From Caulobacteraceae bacterium (GTDB lineage: Bacteria > Pseudomonadota > Alphaproteobacteria > Caulobacterales > Caulobacteraceae): 10,100 bases of DNA. The stretch covers positions 1 to 10,100 of the forward strand of contig CANGRP010000077.1 in NCBI GenBank assembly GCA_947456005.1, written 5' to 3'. The position numbers and the translations under genes are program-made. Under the pieces are notes generated by a model. The model did no database searches and had not been told where the DNA came from. It saw nothing but the letters and a program-made list of their open reading frames with translations. How positions within the stretch are numbered: position 1 is the first letter of the stretch; each line of letters opens with the position of its first letter. Shown here one piece after another: positions 1 to 6,084 of this stretch.

Positions 1-479
1 CCCGCCAGGTGCGGGGCGCCGACGATGCGCGCCACCGGGTCCAGGGCCCCGAGGTCGGCGACCTCGCCGAGAACCGGCGGACCGAGGGCGAGCCCGCCTT
101 CGAAGACCTGCCGGCAGACCGCATCGCCCCGTCCGGGCAGGAGGGCGAGCGTCCGGCCGGGGGCGGCCGCATAGGGCGCGGCCAGGACCTCCAGGCAACC
201 CAGGCCGATCACGGGGCGGTCCAGGGCCAGGCCAAGGCCCTTGGCGAAGGCCAGGCCGACGCGAAGTCCCGTGAAGGAGCCTGGCCCGAGGGTGACGGCG
301 ATCCGGTCCAGGTCGGAAAAGGCCAGGCCCGCTCGCTCCATCACCTCCCGGGTCAGGGGGGCGAGCCGCTCCTGATGGCCCCTCTCCATGGGCTCGGAGG
401 CCCAGGCCAGGGTCCGCTCGCCATCAAGGACGGCGACGGAGCAGGCGGACAGGCAGGTGTCGAGGGCGAGGACCCGCAC
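1..479 (-). CDS. tsaB: TsaB, tRNA t6A37 threonylcarbamoyl-adenosine biosynthesis protein (partial, C-terminus cut by window edge)
   Basis: TsaB is the inactive-paralogue partner of TsaD in the complex (TsaB-TsaD-TsaE) that transfers threonylcarbamoyl to A37 of ANN-decoding tRNAs in the cytoplasm. The reading frame opens at a GTG (479-477) giving an N-terminus MRVLALDTCLSACSVAVLDG, the classic ASKHA-fold opening of this family, then ERGHQERLAPL at about residues 32-42 and the diagnostic LGPGSFTGLRVGLAFAKGL at about 64-82. About 159 codons are visible with no stop; full-length members run to roughly 210-230 residues, so 50-70 residues are off the left edge. No ATG start fits the conserved N-terminus, so GTG is the start. 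It lies 6 bp after the nfuA stop, in the same frame as that TAG and with no strong Shine-Dalgarno, implying co-transcription and translational coupling with nfuA. Confidence 0.93.
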   Translation of the reverse strand, partial: MRVLALDTCLSACSVAVLDGERTLAWASEPMERGHQERLAPLTREVMERAGLAFSDLDRIAVTLGPGSFTGLRVGLAFAKGLGLALDRPVIGLGCLEVLAAPYAAAPGRTLALLPGRGDAVCRQVFEGGLALGPPVLGEVADLGALDPVARIVGAPHLA

Positions 480-485
480 GCAGGC

Positions 486-1052
486 CTAGAGGGTCTGCTC
501 GACCCGCGTGACCTCAGGCACATAGTGCTTGAGCATGTTCTCCACACCCGACTTGAGGGTGGCGGAGGACGACGGGCAACCGGCGCAGGCGCCGCGCATG
601 TGCAGCCAGACCGTCCCGCTGTCCGGCTCGAATCGGTCAAACAGGATGTCGCCGCCGTCACGGGCGACCGCGGGGCGGATCCGGGTATCCAGGAGTTCGC
701 GGATCTCGGCGACCACCTGGGCGGTGTCGCCCTCGTAGACGGCCTCATCCGCCGCCGCCGCGCCGGCGCCGTCGAACAGCGGCCGACCGGAGGTGAAGTG
801 GTCCATGATGGCCGCCAGGACCGGCGCCTTGAGGTGATCCCAGTCCGCGGACGCGGCCTTGCCCACAGTGATGAAGTCGGCGCCGAAGAAGACGCGGTTC
901 ACCCCGTCGAGGCCAAAGATCTCCGAGGCGAGGGGCGAGGCCTCCGCCTCTTCAGGCGCCCGGAAATCCTGCGAACCGGCCTCCATCACGGTGCGGCCGG
1001 GGAGGAACTTCAGGACCTGAGGATTGGGCGTGTTTTCTGTCTGGATGAACAT
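486..1052 (-). CDS. nfuA: NfuA/NFU1-type iron-sulfur cluster carrier protein
   Basis: Nfu proteins receive a 4Fe-4S cluster from the assembly machinery and deliver it to client apo-enzymes such as lipoyl synthase and respiratory proteins. The 188-residue product has an Nfu N-terminal domain at about residues 1-88, opening MFIQTENTPNPQVLKFLPG, a short Ala/Asp-rich linker at about 94-108, and a NifU-type C-terminal domain at about 110-185. That domain carries RPAVARDGGDI (126-136) and the cluster-binding CAGC with Cys156 and Cys159; two such monomers would share one cluster. The two-domain architecture is that of alphaproteobacterial and mitochondrial NFU1 rather than E. coli NfuA. The ATG at 1052 is chosen because conservation begins exactly there; an in-frame upstream start would add 24 unrelated residues. 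No Shine-Dalgarno precedes it, but a promoter -10 element ends 6 bp upstream, suggesting a leaderless or near-leaderless message. It is followed by tsaB. Confidence 0.95.
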   Translation of the reverse strand: MFIQTENTPNPQVLKFLPGRTVMEAGSQDFRAPEEAEASPLASEIFGLDGVNRVFFGADFITVGKAASADWDHLKAPVLAAIMDHFTSGRPLFDGAGAAAADEAVYEGDTAQVVAEIRELLDTRIRPAVARDGGDILFDRFEPDSGTVWLHMRGACAGCPSSSATLKSGVENMLKHYVPEVTRVEQTL

Positions 1053-1058
1053 GTGTCT

Positions 1059-1087
1059 GATTTGGCGGTTCCCGGGCGACGACGCAA
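1059..1087 (-). promoter_or_regulatory. Putative housekeeping (sigma-73-like) promoter of nfuA-tsaB
   Basis: Reading the minus strand, TTGCGTC (1087-1081) is followed after a 14-bp spacer by GCCAAATC (1066-1059). The remembered Caulobacter housekeeping consensus is TTGACGS, 10-14 bp, GCTANAWC; the -10 box matches at six of its seven specified positions and the -35 keeps the leading TTG and final C. Transcription would start about at the nfuA ATG (1052), which fits the missing Shine-Dalgarno. This is pattern matching by eye. Confidence 0.5.
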
Positions 1088-1123
1088 GACCGCCGTCACC
1101 GTAGACCGGTCCGCTCCGGCGCA

Positions 1124-1152
1124 TTGAACCCGCCGGGGAAAGGGTGTATCGC
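1124..1152 (+). promoter_or_regulatory. Weak candidate promoter for kup
   Basis: TTGAAC at 1124-1129 and TATCGC at 1147-1152 are separated by 17 bp, giving partial -35/-10 matches in the 161-bp divergent spacer between nfuA and kup. Start of transcription would fall near 1159, leaving a leader of about 55 nt that contains the kup Shine-Dalgarno. The -10 match is poor (about half the positions), so this is only a candidate. Confidence 0.22.
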
Positions 1153-1213
1153 GCCCCCCGCGTCCGCCGGCATGGGGCCCTCTGGGCGGGACGCAGATCC
1201 TTCGGGGACAGTC

Positions 1214-3139
1214 ATGGCGGATGCAGCCGAGTCAACCGGCGGCCCTCACACCGGGGGTGGAGACCCGCATGGAGGACGGCCCGAGGGGCTGGCCGCCCTC
1301 ACCCTGGGCGCCCTCGGGGTGGTCTTCGGAGACATCGGCACCAGTCCCCTCTACGCCATGCGCGAGGCGCTCGCCCACTCCCGGGCCGACGTGTCCGCGG
1401 AACTCTCCGTGCTGGGCGTCGTTTCGCTCATCACCTGGGCCCTCATCCTCGTGGTGACGCTGAAGTACGTCGCCCTGATCATGAGGGCCGACAACAAGGG
1501 CGAGGGCGGGACCCTGGCCCTGATGGCCCTGGCGCAACGCGCCCTCAAGCGCCGGTCCGGAACCGTGCTCCTGCTCGGCATGGCCGGGGCGGCCCTCTTC
1601 TACGGGGACAGCGTGATCACCCCCGCGATCTCTGTCCTGGGCGCCGTGGAGGGGCTCAGGGACGCCCCGGGCGTAAGCCCGGAGCTCGGGGGGCTTGTCC
1701 TGCCCATAGCGGCGGCGATCCTGATCGTACTGTTCCTGGTGCAGTCCCGGGGGACGGCCACCATCGCCAAGGCCTTCGGACCGATCACCCTGGCCTGGTT
1801 CGTGATCCTCGGGGCGCTCGGGGTCTATCACATCTTTGACAGCCCCTCCGTGCTCCGGGGCCTTCTGCCCCACTACGGGGTGATCTTCCTGATGGACAAC
1901 GGCTTCGTCGGGTTCGTGATCCTCGGCAGCGTCTTCCTCGCCGTGACGGGCGCGGAGGCGCTCTACGCGGACATGGGTCACTTCGGGAAGGCTCCCATCC
2001 GGGCGGGATGGCTGGCCATCGTCCTGCCCGCCCTGGTCCTCAACTATCTCGGCCAGGGCGCCATGGTGCTGGATCGGCCGGAAATGCGGGACAACCCCTT
2101 CTTCGGCATGGTCCCGACCCTTGTCTACTGGCCGGTCCTGCTGATGGCCGCTGCAGCCAGCGTGATCGCGAGCCAGGCGGTGATCTCAGGGGCGTTCTCC
2201 GTCACGCAGCAGGCGGTCCAGCTGGGACTCCTGCCGCGGATCGATATCCGGCGGACGTCGGAGACACAGGCGGGCCAGATCTACGTGCCCCAGGTGAACA
2301 CCTTCCTGATGGTCGGCGTGATCCTCCTTCTCCTGACCTTCCAGACCTCGTCCAACCTCGCCGCCGCCTACGGGATCGCGGTCACCGGCTCGATGTTTGT
2401 CGACACCCTGCTCTTCTTCGTCATCATCCGTTACCTGTGGAAGAAGCCCCTCTGGGTCGCCGTCCTCGCGACGGCCGGCTTCGGGGCCCTCGACCTGGTC
2501 TTCATGTCCTCCAACCTTCTCAAGCTGGCCCAGGGCGCCTGGCTGCCCCTGATGGCGGGCGCACTGATGGTGGTGATCATGTGGACCTGGAGCCGCGGCA
2601 CGCGGATTCTCTCGGAGAAGACCCGCCAGGACTCGGTGGCCCTCACCGAACTGTCCGACATGTTGCAGGCCCGGCCGCCCCACCGGGCCCCTGGCTCCGC
2701 CATCTTCCTGACCTCCGACCCCGACGTCGCCCCGGTCGCCCTGATGCACAACCTGAAGCACAACAAGGTGCTGCATGAGCGCAACATCATCCTGACGGTG
2801 ATCACCGCCCAGACCCCCCGGGTCCGCGACGAGGACCGTATCCGGATCGACCCGTTCAACGACGACTTCAAGAAGCTGACCGTGTCCTATGGCTTCATGG
2901 AGAGCCCGAACATCCCCAAGGCCCTCACCCTCTGTCGCCAGCAGGGGCTGAAGCTCGACATCATGGCCACCAGCTTCTTCCTGGGCCGGCGCTCAGTGGT
3001 GCCCTCGGCCAGCTCGGGCATGCCGCTCTGGCAGGACAAGCTGTTCATCTTCCTGATGCGCAACGCCGCCAACCCGACGGACTTCTTCCGGATCCCGCCC
3101 GGCCGCGTCGTCGAGATGGGCGCCCAGGTCACCGTCTGA
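1214..3139 (+). CDS. kup: Kup/Trk-H-type low-affinity potassium uptake transporter
   Basis: Kup (KUP/HAK/KT family) imports K+ across the inner membrane, probably with protons. The 641-residue product matches the usual 620-660 length. It carries the family signature GDIGTSPLY (about residues 39-47) in the first helix, NKGEGGTLAL (94-103), a GDSVITPAIS segment (131-140) and TGAEALYADMGHFG (245-258), all in the hydrophobic core of about 12 predicted membrane segments spanning roughly residues 25-465. A C-terminal cytoplasmic region of about 170 residues follows, ending in a segment rich in conserved FFLGRR and FFRIPPGRVVEMG motifs. The ATG at 1214 is preferred because GGGGA (1204-1208) lies at good spacing; in-frame starts at 1124 (TTG) and 1172 (ATG) would add only low-complexity Pro/Gly-rich sequence. 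The gene is monocistronic, divergent from nfuA and convergent with the lrp-type gene, with no regulatory K+ domain visible. Confidence 0.96.
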   Translation: MADAAESTGGPHTGGGDPHGGRPEGLAALTLGALGVVFGDIGTSPLYAMREALAHSRADVSAELSVLGVVSLITWALILVVTLKYVALIMRADNKGEGGTLALMALAQRALKRRSGTVLLLGMAGAALFYGDSVITPAISVLGAVEGLRDAPGVSPELGGLVLPIAAAILIVLFLVQSRGTATIAKAFGPITLAWFVILGALGVYHIFDSPSVLRGLLPHYGVIFLMDNGFVGFVILGSVFLAVTGAEALYADMGHFGKAPIRAGWLAIVLPALVLNYLGQGAMVLDRPEMRDNPFFGMVPTLVYWPVLLMAAAASVIASQAVISGAFSVTQQAVQLGLLPRIDIRRTSETQAGQIYVPQVNTFLMVGVILLLLTFQTSSNLAAAYGIAVTGSMFVDTLLFFVIIRYLWKKPLWVAVLATAGFGALDLVFMSSNLLKLAQGAWLPLMAGALMVVIMWTWSRGTRILSEKTRQDSVALTELSDMLQARPPHRAPGSAIFLTSDPDVAPVALMHNLKHNKVLHERNIILTVITAQTPRVRDEDRIRIDPFNDDFKKLTVSYGFMESPNIPKALTLCRQQGLKLDIMATSFFLGRRSVVPSASSGMPLWQDKLFIFLMRNAANPTDFFRIPPGRVVEMGAQVTV

Positions 3140-3182
3140 CCTGCCGATACGGCGGCGCGCCGGGGCCCGGACTGCGGGGGAT

Positions 3183-3662
3183 TCAGGGAATCGGCAGTTC
3201 GAAGCTGCGCTTGAGGGTTTCCATCGGCACGTCAGTCTTGACGCTCTGGACGCTGGGAATCCGGGTCAGGTGATCGGCCTGGAACCGCCAGTAGGTGTTC
3301 AGGTCCGCCGTCACGATCCGCAGCAGGGCGTCGCAGTCGCCGGTGGTCAGGTAGCACTCGACGACCTCGGGAAACTGCCGGACGATTTCCGCGAATTTCT
3401 GGGTCTGCTCGGCGTCCTGGGTCTTGAACCAGACCCGGGCGAAGACCGTCAGGCCAACGCCGATCCGGGCCCCGTCTAGGACCGCCACGTAGCGTTCGAT
3501 CACCCCCGCCTCCTCCAACAGGCGCACCCGCCTCAGGCAGGGTGAAGGCGACAGCCCGACCTCCGCCGCCAGCTCATTGTTCTGGATCCGCCCGTCCCTC
3601 TGCAGGGCGCGGAGGATGCGGCGATCTATGGCGTCCAGCCGGACTGGCAGATTGTTGGTCAT
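3183..3662 (-). CDS. Lrp/AsnC-family transcriptional regulator
   Basis: Lrp/AsnC (feast/famine) regulators bind DNA as dimers or higher oligomers and respond to amino acids or related small molecules. The 159-residue product has an N-terminal winged helix-turn-helix, with LDAIDRRILRALQRDGRIQN at 9-28 and the recognition region LAAEVGLSPSPCLRRVRLLE at 31-50, followed by a RAM ligand-binding domain at about 65-155 whose core reads VVECYLTTGDCDALLRIV (100-117). Length and layout are standard. The ATG at 3662 is the natural family start; the upstream sequence contains only a weak Shine-Dalgarno (GAGAAC region). It is divergent from argG across 93 bp of A+T-richer DNA with repeated motifs, so autoregulation and control of argG are both plausible. 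The ligand cannot be read from the sequence; symbol is left empty because this family has many paralogues. Confidence 0.95.
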   Translation of the reverse strand: MTNNLPVRLDAIDRRILRALQRDGRIQNNELAAEVGLSPSPCLRRVRLLEEAGVIERYVAVLDGARIGVGLTVFARVWFKTQDAEQTQKFAEIVRQFPEVVECYLTTGDCDALLRIVTADLNTYWRFQADHLTRIPSVQSVKTDVPMETLKRSFELPIP

Positions 3663-3679
3663 GTTCTCGTTCTGATGGA

Positions 3680-3685
3680 ACTATA
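3680..3685 (-). promoter_or_regulatory. Candidate -10 element of the Lrp-family gene
   Basis: Minus-strand TATAGT at 3685-3680 matches five of six positions of TATAAT. Transcription would start near 3673, giving a leader of about 10 nt before the ATG at 3662. I see no convincing -35 hexamer, as is common for activator- or autoregulated promoters. The element lies within the left half of the operator-like repeat pair at 3683-3712. Confidence 0.35.
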
Positions 3686-3712
3686 TGCCAATCTGCTACT
3701 CCGATATGGCAT
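3683..3712. repeat. Operator-like repeat pair in the lrp-argG spacer (two ATATG half-sites 21 bp apart; ATGCCA/TGGCAT inverted arms)
   Basis: ATATGCCA begins at 3683 and ATATGGCA at 3704, i.e. two near-identical boxes spaced 21 bp, two helical turns. The same stretch contains perfect 6-bp inverted arms ATGCCA (3685-3690) and TGGCAT (3707-3712) with a 16-bp gap. Helically phased A+T-rich boxes in the spacer of an Lrp-type gene are the expected look of an Lrp/AsnC binding region. Location also overlaps the candidate -10 of the regulator gene, which fits autorepression. The binding role is inference. Confidence 0.45.
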
Positions 3713-3713
3713 C

Positions 3714-3734
3714 TTCGCAATCAAATTTCGCAAT
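3714..3734. repeat. Tandem TTCGCAAT direct repeat upstream of argG
   Basis: The octamer TTCGCAAT occurs at 3714-3721 and again at 3727-3734, start-to-start distance 13 bp. The pair is immediately upstream of the candidate argG -10 element (3743-3748), where an activator or repressor could act. An exact 8-bp repeat within 21 bp is unlikely to be random in such GC-rich DNA, but it could also be simple A+T-rich promoter composition. Confidence 0.4.
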
Positions 3735-3742
3735 TCCTGGCC

Positions 3743-3748
3743 TAGACT
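3743..3748 (+). promoter_or_regulatory. Candidate -10 element of argG with leaderless start
   Basis: TAGACT (3743-3748) matches four of six positions of TATAAT and lies 7 bp before the argG ATG at 3756, so transcription would begin at or next to the initiation codon. No Shine-Dalgarno exists in the 20 bp upstream of the ATG, which agrees with a leaderless message. No clear -35 box is visible; the TTCGCAAT repeats occupy that area. Confidence 0.33.
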
Positions 3749-3755
3749 TGTGTGC

Positions 3756-4988
3756 ATGAGCAAGCATGGCATCAAGAAAGTCGTCCTCGCCTACTCCGGC
3801 GGCCTCGACACATCCATCATCCTGAAGTGGCTGCAGACCGAATACGGCGCGGAGGTCGTGACCTTCACCGCCGACCTGGGCCAGGGCGAAGAGATCGAGC
3901 CGGCGCGGGCCAAGGCCCTGGCTGCAGGGGTGAAGCCCGAGAACATCTTCATCGAGGACGTGCGCGAGGAATTCGTCCGCGACTACGTCTTCCCCATGTT
4001 CCGGGCCAATACGGTCTACGAGGGCCAGTACCTGCTCGGCACCTCCATCGCCCGGCCGCTGATCGCCAAGAAGCAGATCGACATCGCCCGCCAGACCGGC
4101 GCCGACGCCGTCAGCCACGGCGCCACGGGCAAGGGCAACGACCAGGTCCGCTTCGAGCTGGGCTACTACGCCCTGGAGCCGGACATCCACGTCATCGCCC
4201 CCTGGCGGGAGTGGGACTTCAAGTCCCGCGAGTCCCTGCTGGACTTCGCCGAGAAGCACCAGATCCAGATCACCAAGGACAAGCGCGGCGAGGCGCCCTT
4301 CAGCGTCGACGCCAACCTCCTGCACTCCTCCTCGGAGGGCAAGGTGCTGGAGGATCCGGCCGTGGAAGCGCCGGAGTTCGTGCACATGCGCACCATCTCG
4401 CCCGAGGCGGCGCCGGATGAGCCGACAATCATCACCATGGACTTCGAGGGCGGCGACCCCGTGGCCATCGACGGCGTGCGGATGAGCCCCGCCACCCTGC
4501 TGACCCGGCTGAACCAGCTGGGCCACGACAACGGGATCGGCCGCCTGGACCTGGTGGAGAACCGCTTTGTCGGCATGAAGTCCCGCGGCGTCTACGAGAC
4601 TCCGGGCGGAACCATCCTGCTGGCCGCCCACAGGGGCATGGAGTCCATCACCCTCGACCGGGGCTCTGCGCACCTGAAGGACGAGCTGATGCCTCGTTAC
4701 GCCAGCCTGATCTACAACGGGTTCTGGTTCTCCCCTGAGCGCGAAATGCTGCAGGCGGCCATAGACCTGTCGCAGAGGCACGTGACCGGCCAGGTCCGGG
4801 TCAAGCTCTACAAAGGCAATGTCTCGGTGATCGGCCGGACGAGCCCCTGGTCTCTCTACGATCAGGACCTCGTCACCTTCGAGGAGGGCGCCGTGGCCTA
4901 CGACCACCGAGACGCCGCGGGCTTCATCAAGCTCAACGCCCTGCGCCTTCGGGTCCAGGCCCGCCGGGACCGCCGGATCCGGGGGTAG
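3756..4988 (+). CDS. argG: Argininosuccinate synthase
   Basis: ArgG condenses citrulline and aspartate using ATP, giving argininosuccinate, AMP and pyrophosphate, the penultimate step of cytoplasmic arginine biosynthesis. The 410-residue product has the usual length. The PP-loop ATP site AYSGGLDTS is at residues 12-20, followed by TADLGQGEE (38-46), the citrulline/aspartate region YEGQYLLGTSIARPLIAK (88-105) and GATGKGNDQVRFE (122-134); the C-terminal multimerization region ends with FIKLNALRLR and a basic tail. Conservation begins at the ATG at 3756; the in-frame upstream ATG at 3675 would add 27 residues encoded by the regulatory spacer and is rejected. There is no Shine-Dalgarno. No other arg gene is nearby; the divergent neighbour is an Lrp-type regulator that might sense an amino acid and control it. 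Confidence 0.98.
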   Translation: MSKHGIKKVVLAYSGGLDTSIILKWLQTEYGAEVVTFTADLGQGEEIEPARAKALAAGVKPENIFIEDVREEFVRDYVFPMFRANTVYEGQYLLGTSIARPLIAKKQIDIARQTGADAVSHGATGKGNDQVRFELGYYALEPDIHVIAPWREWDFKSRESLLDFAEKHQIQITKDKRGEAPFSVDANLLHSSSEGKVLEDPAVEAPEFVHMRTISPEAAPDEPTIITMDFEGGDPVAIDGVRMSPATLLTRLNQLGHDNGIGRLDLVENRFVGMKSRGVYETPGGTILLAAHRGMESITLDRGSAHLKDELMPRYASLIYNGFWFSPEREMLQAAIDLSQRHVTGQVRVKLYKGNVSVIGRTSPWSLYDQDLVTFEEGAVAYDHRDAAGFIKLNALRLRVQARRDRRIRG

Positions 4989-5039
4989 TTCCCTCCCGGG
5001 GCGGAACCTGTCACCTTCCGGGAAACCGGAGGAAATCCC

Positions 5040-5435
5040 ATGAGCTTCCCGCACGCCACCGCCATCGTCACCCTCCTCGCCCTCCTGGCCTATGTCTGGA
5101 TGGGGGTCCGGGTGGGCGCCGCCCGACGCACCTCGGGCATCGACGCGCCCGCCATGTCCGGCGACCCCATGCTGGAGCGCTACCTGCGCGTGCAGGGCAA
5201 CACCCTGGAATGGCTGCCCATCTTCCTGGGCTCTCTCTGGCTCTTCGCCCATTACTGGGGCGACCTGCCGGCGGCGATCCTCGGTCTGGTCTGGATCGTC
5301 GGTCGCGTCCTCTACGCCCTGGGCTACTCGGCCGCCGCCGATAAGCGCGAGCTCGGCTTCATGGTCCAGCTGGTCGCCACGGCGGTCCTGCTGTTCGGCG
5401 CCCTGGGCAAGGCGGTCCTGGTCATGCTCGGGTGA
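5040..5435 (+). CDS. MAPEG-family integral membrane protein
   Basis: The 131-residue product belongs to the MAPEG superfamily (membrane-associated proteins in eicosanoid and glutathione metabolism), small four-helix inner-membrane proteins that form trimers. Eukaryotic members are glutathione-dependent transferases or isomerases; most bacterial ones have no assigned substrate. Visible family marks are the loop ERYLRVQGNTLEWLP at about residues 46-60 (the R-x-Q-x-N-x-x-E core) and VGRVLYALGY at about 87-96. Hydrophobic segments fall at about 5-25, 57-75, 77-97 and 107-130. An unusually good Shine-Dalgarno, GGAGG at 5028-5032, sits 7 bp before the ATG and fixes the start. It follows argG by 51 bp and may be read through from it; a metabolic link with arginine is not evident. 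Confidence 0.9.
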   Translation: MSFPHATAIVTLLALLAYVWMGVRVGAARRTSGIDAPAMSGDPMLERYLRVQGNTLEWLPIFLGSLWLFAHYWGDLPAAILGLVWIVGRVLYALGYSAAADKRELGFMVQLVATAVLLFGALGKAVLVMLG

Positions 5436-5499
5436 GCCTTGGCCACACTTTCGCCGGAGATTGGCTCCAGGCTTTTTCCATCTTCTGCTGGAGTCCGCG

Positions 5500-6084
5500 A
5501 TGCGCCTGAAGAGACTCGCCCTCATCGCCAGCCTCGCCGCCGCGGCGGGCCTCGCCGCTTGCACCACCGCCACGCCCTACCAGCCTCTCCTGGAGGGCGC
5601 CTCGGGGCGCGGCGGCTATTCCGACGTCAGGATTGAGCCCGGCCGCTACCGGGTGACCTTCACCGGCAACAGCCTCACCTCGCGCGAGACGGTGGAGCTG
5701 TACCTGGCCTACCGGGCGGCCGAGCTCACCCTGGCCAACGGCTACGACACCTTCACCCTGGTCAGCCGGGACACCGACCGCAAGACCACGACCCGGGTCG
5801 AGCCCAACCCCGCCTCACTGCCCCACTGGCGTCCTTACTGGCGGTACTACGGGCCCTACGGCTGGCGGTTCTATGACCCCTGGCTGGATGGACCCTTCGA
5901 CCGGGCGCCGACAGATGTCTCCACCATAGAAAGGTTCACCGCTTCGGCGGAGATTGTCCTGGGCAAGGGGCCGAAGCCGGCGGGCGACACCGAGACCTTC
6001 GACGCCCGCGCGGTGATCGAGAACCTCGGACCCCGGATCCAGAGGCCCGAGGACGGCCGGATGAAGCCGAAAAGCTCGGGTTAG
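5500..6084 (+). CDS. Small lipoprotein, probable CC0125/CC1285-family
   Basis: The 194-residue product begins with a lipoprotein signal peptide: basic MRLKR, a hydrophobic Ala/Leu stretch, and the lipobox LAAC with Cys21 as the lipidated residue. The next residues are Thr-Thr, without the inner-membrane retention Asp, so outer-membrane placement is likely. The mature part contains GGYSDVRIEPGRYRVTF (about 38-54), RETVELYLAYRAAELTL (about 62-78) and an aromatic patch YWRYYGPYGWRFYDPW (about 113-128). From memory this resembles the CC0125/CC1285 lipoprotein family of Caulobacter relatives, whose function is unknown; I could not search. GGAG at 5490-5493 lies 6 bp before the ATG and supports the start. 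It follows the MAPEG gene by 64 bp. Its TAG stop interlocks with the TAA of the opposite-strand gene. Confidence 0.85.
   Translation: MRLKRLALIASLAAAAGLAACTTATPYQPLLEGASGRGGYSDVRIEPGRYRVTFTGNSLTSRETVELYLAYRAAELTLANGYDTFTLVSRDTDRKTTTRVEPNPASLPHWRPYWRYYGPYGWRFYDPWLDGPFDRAPTDVSTIERFTASAEIVLGKGPKPAGDTETFDARAVIENLGPRIQRPEDGRMKPKSSG

Noticed and set aside
9..1127. 372-residue open frame on the plus strand across tsaB and nfuA
   Set aside because: It is antisense to two clearly recognised genes; the translation is Gly/Arg/Glu/Asp-rich with no domain, as expected for a shadow frame in GC-rich DNA.
1124..1213. N-terminal extension of kup from TTG (1124) or ATG (1172)
   Set aside because: The extra residues are low-complexity and precede a well-spaced GGGGA and ATG at 1214, which gives the normal family length.
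3140..3182. GC-rich palindrome CGGCGCGCCG between the convergent kup and lrp-type genes as a terminator
   Set aside because: The palindrome is short and no T-run follows on either strand, so an intrinsic terminator cannot be supported.
3675..3755. Upstream ATG giving argG a 27-residue N-terminal extension
   Set aside because: The added sequence is encoded by the A+T-rich regulatory spacer, overlaps the operator-like repeats and is not part of the family; conservation starts at 3756.
3696..5573. 625-residue minus-strand open frame
   Set aside because: It runs opposite argG, the MAPEG gene and the start of the lipoprotein gene; it has low-complexity Ala/Gly/Asp composition and no recognisable motif. 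Its length only reflects third-position GC bias of the sense genes.
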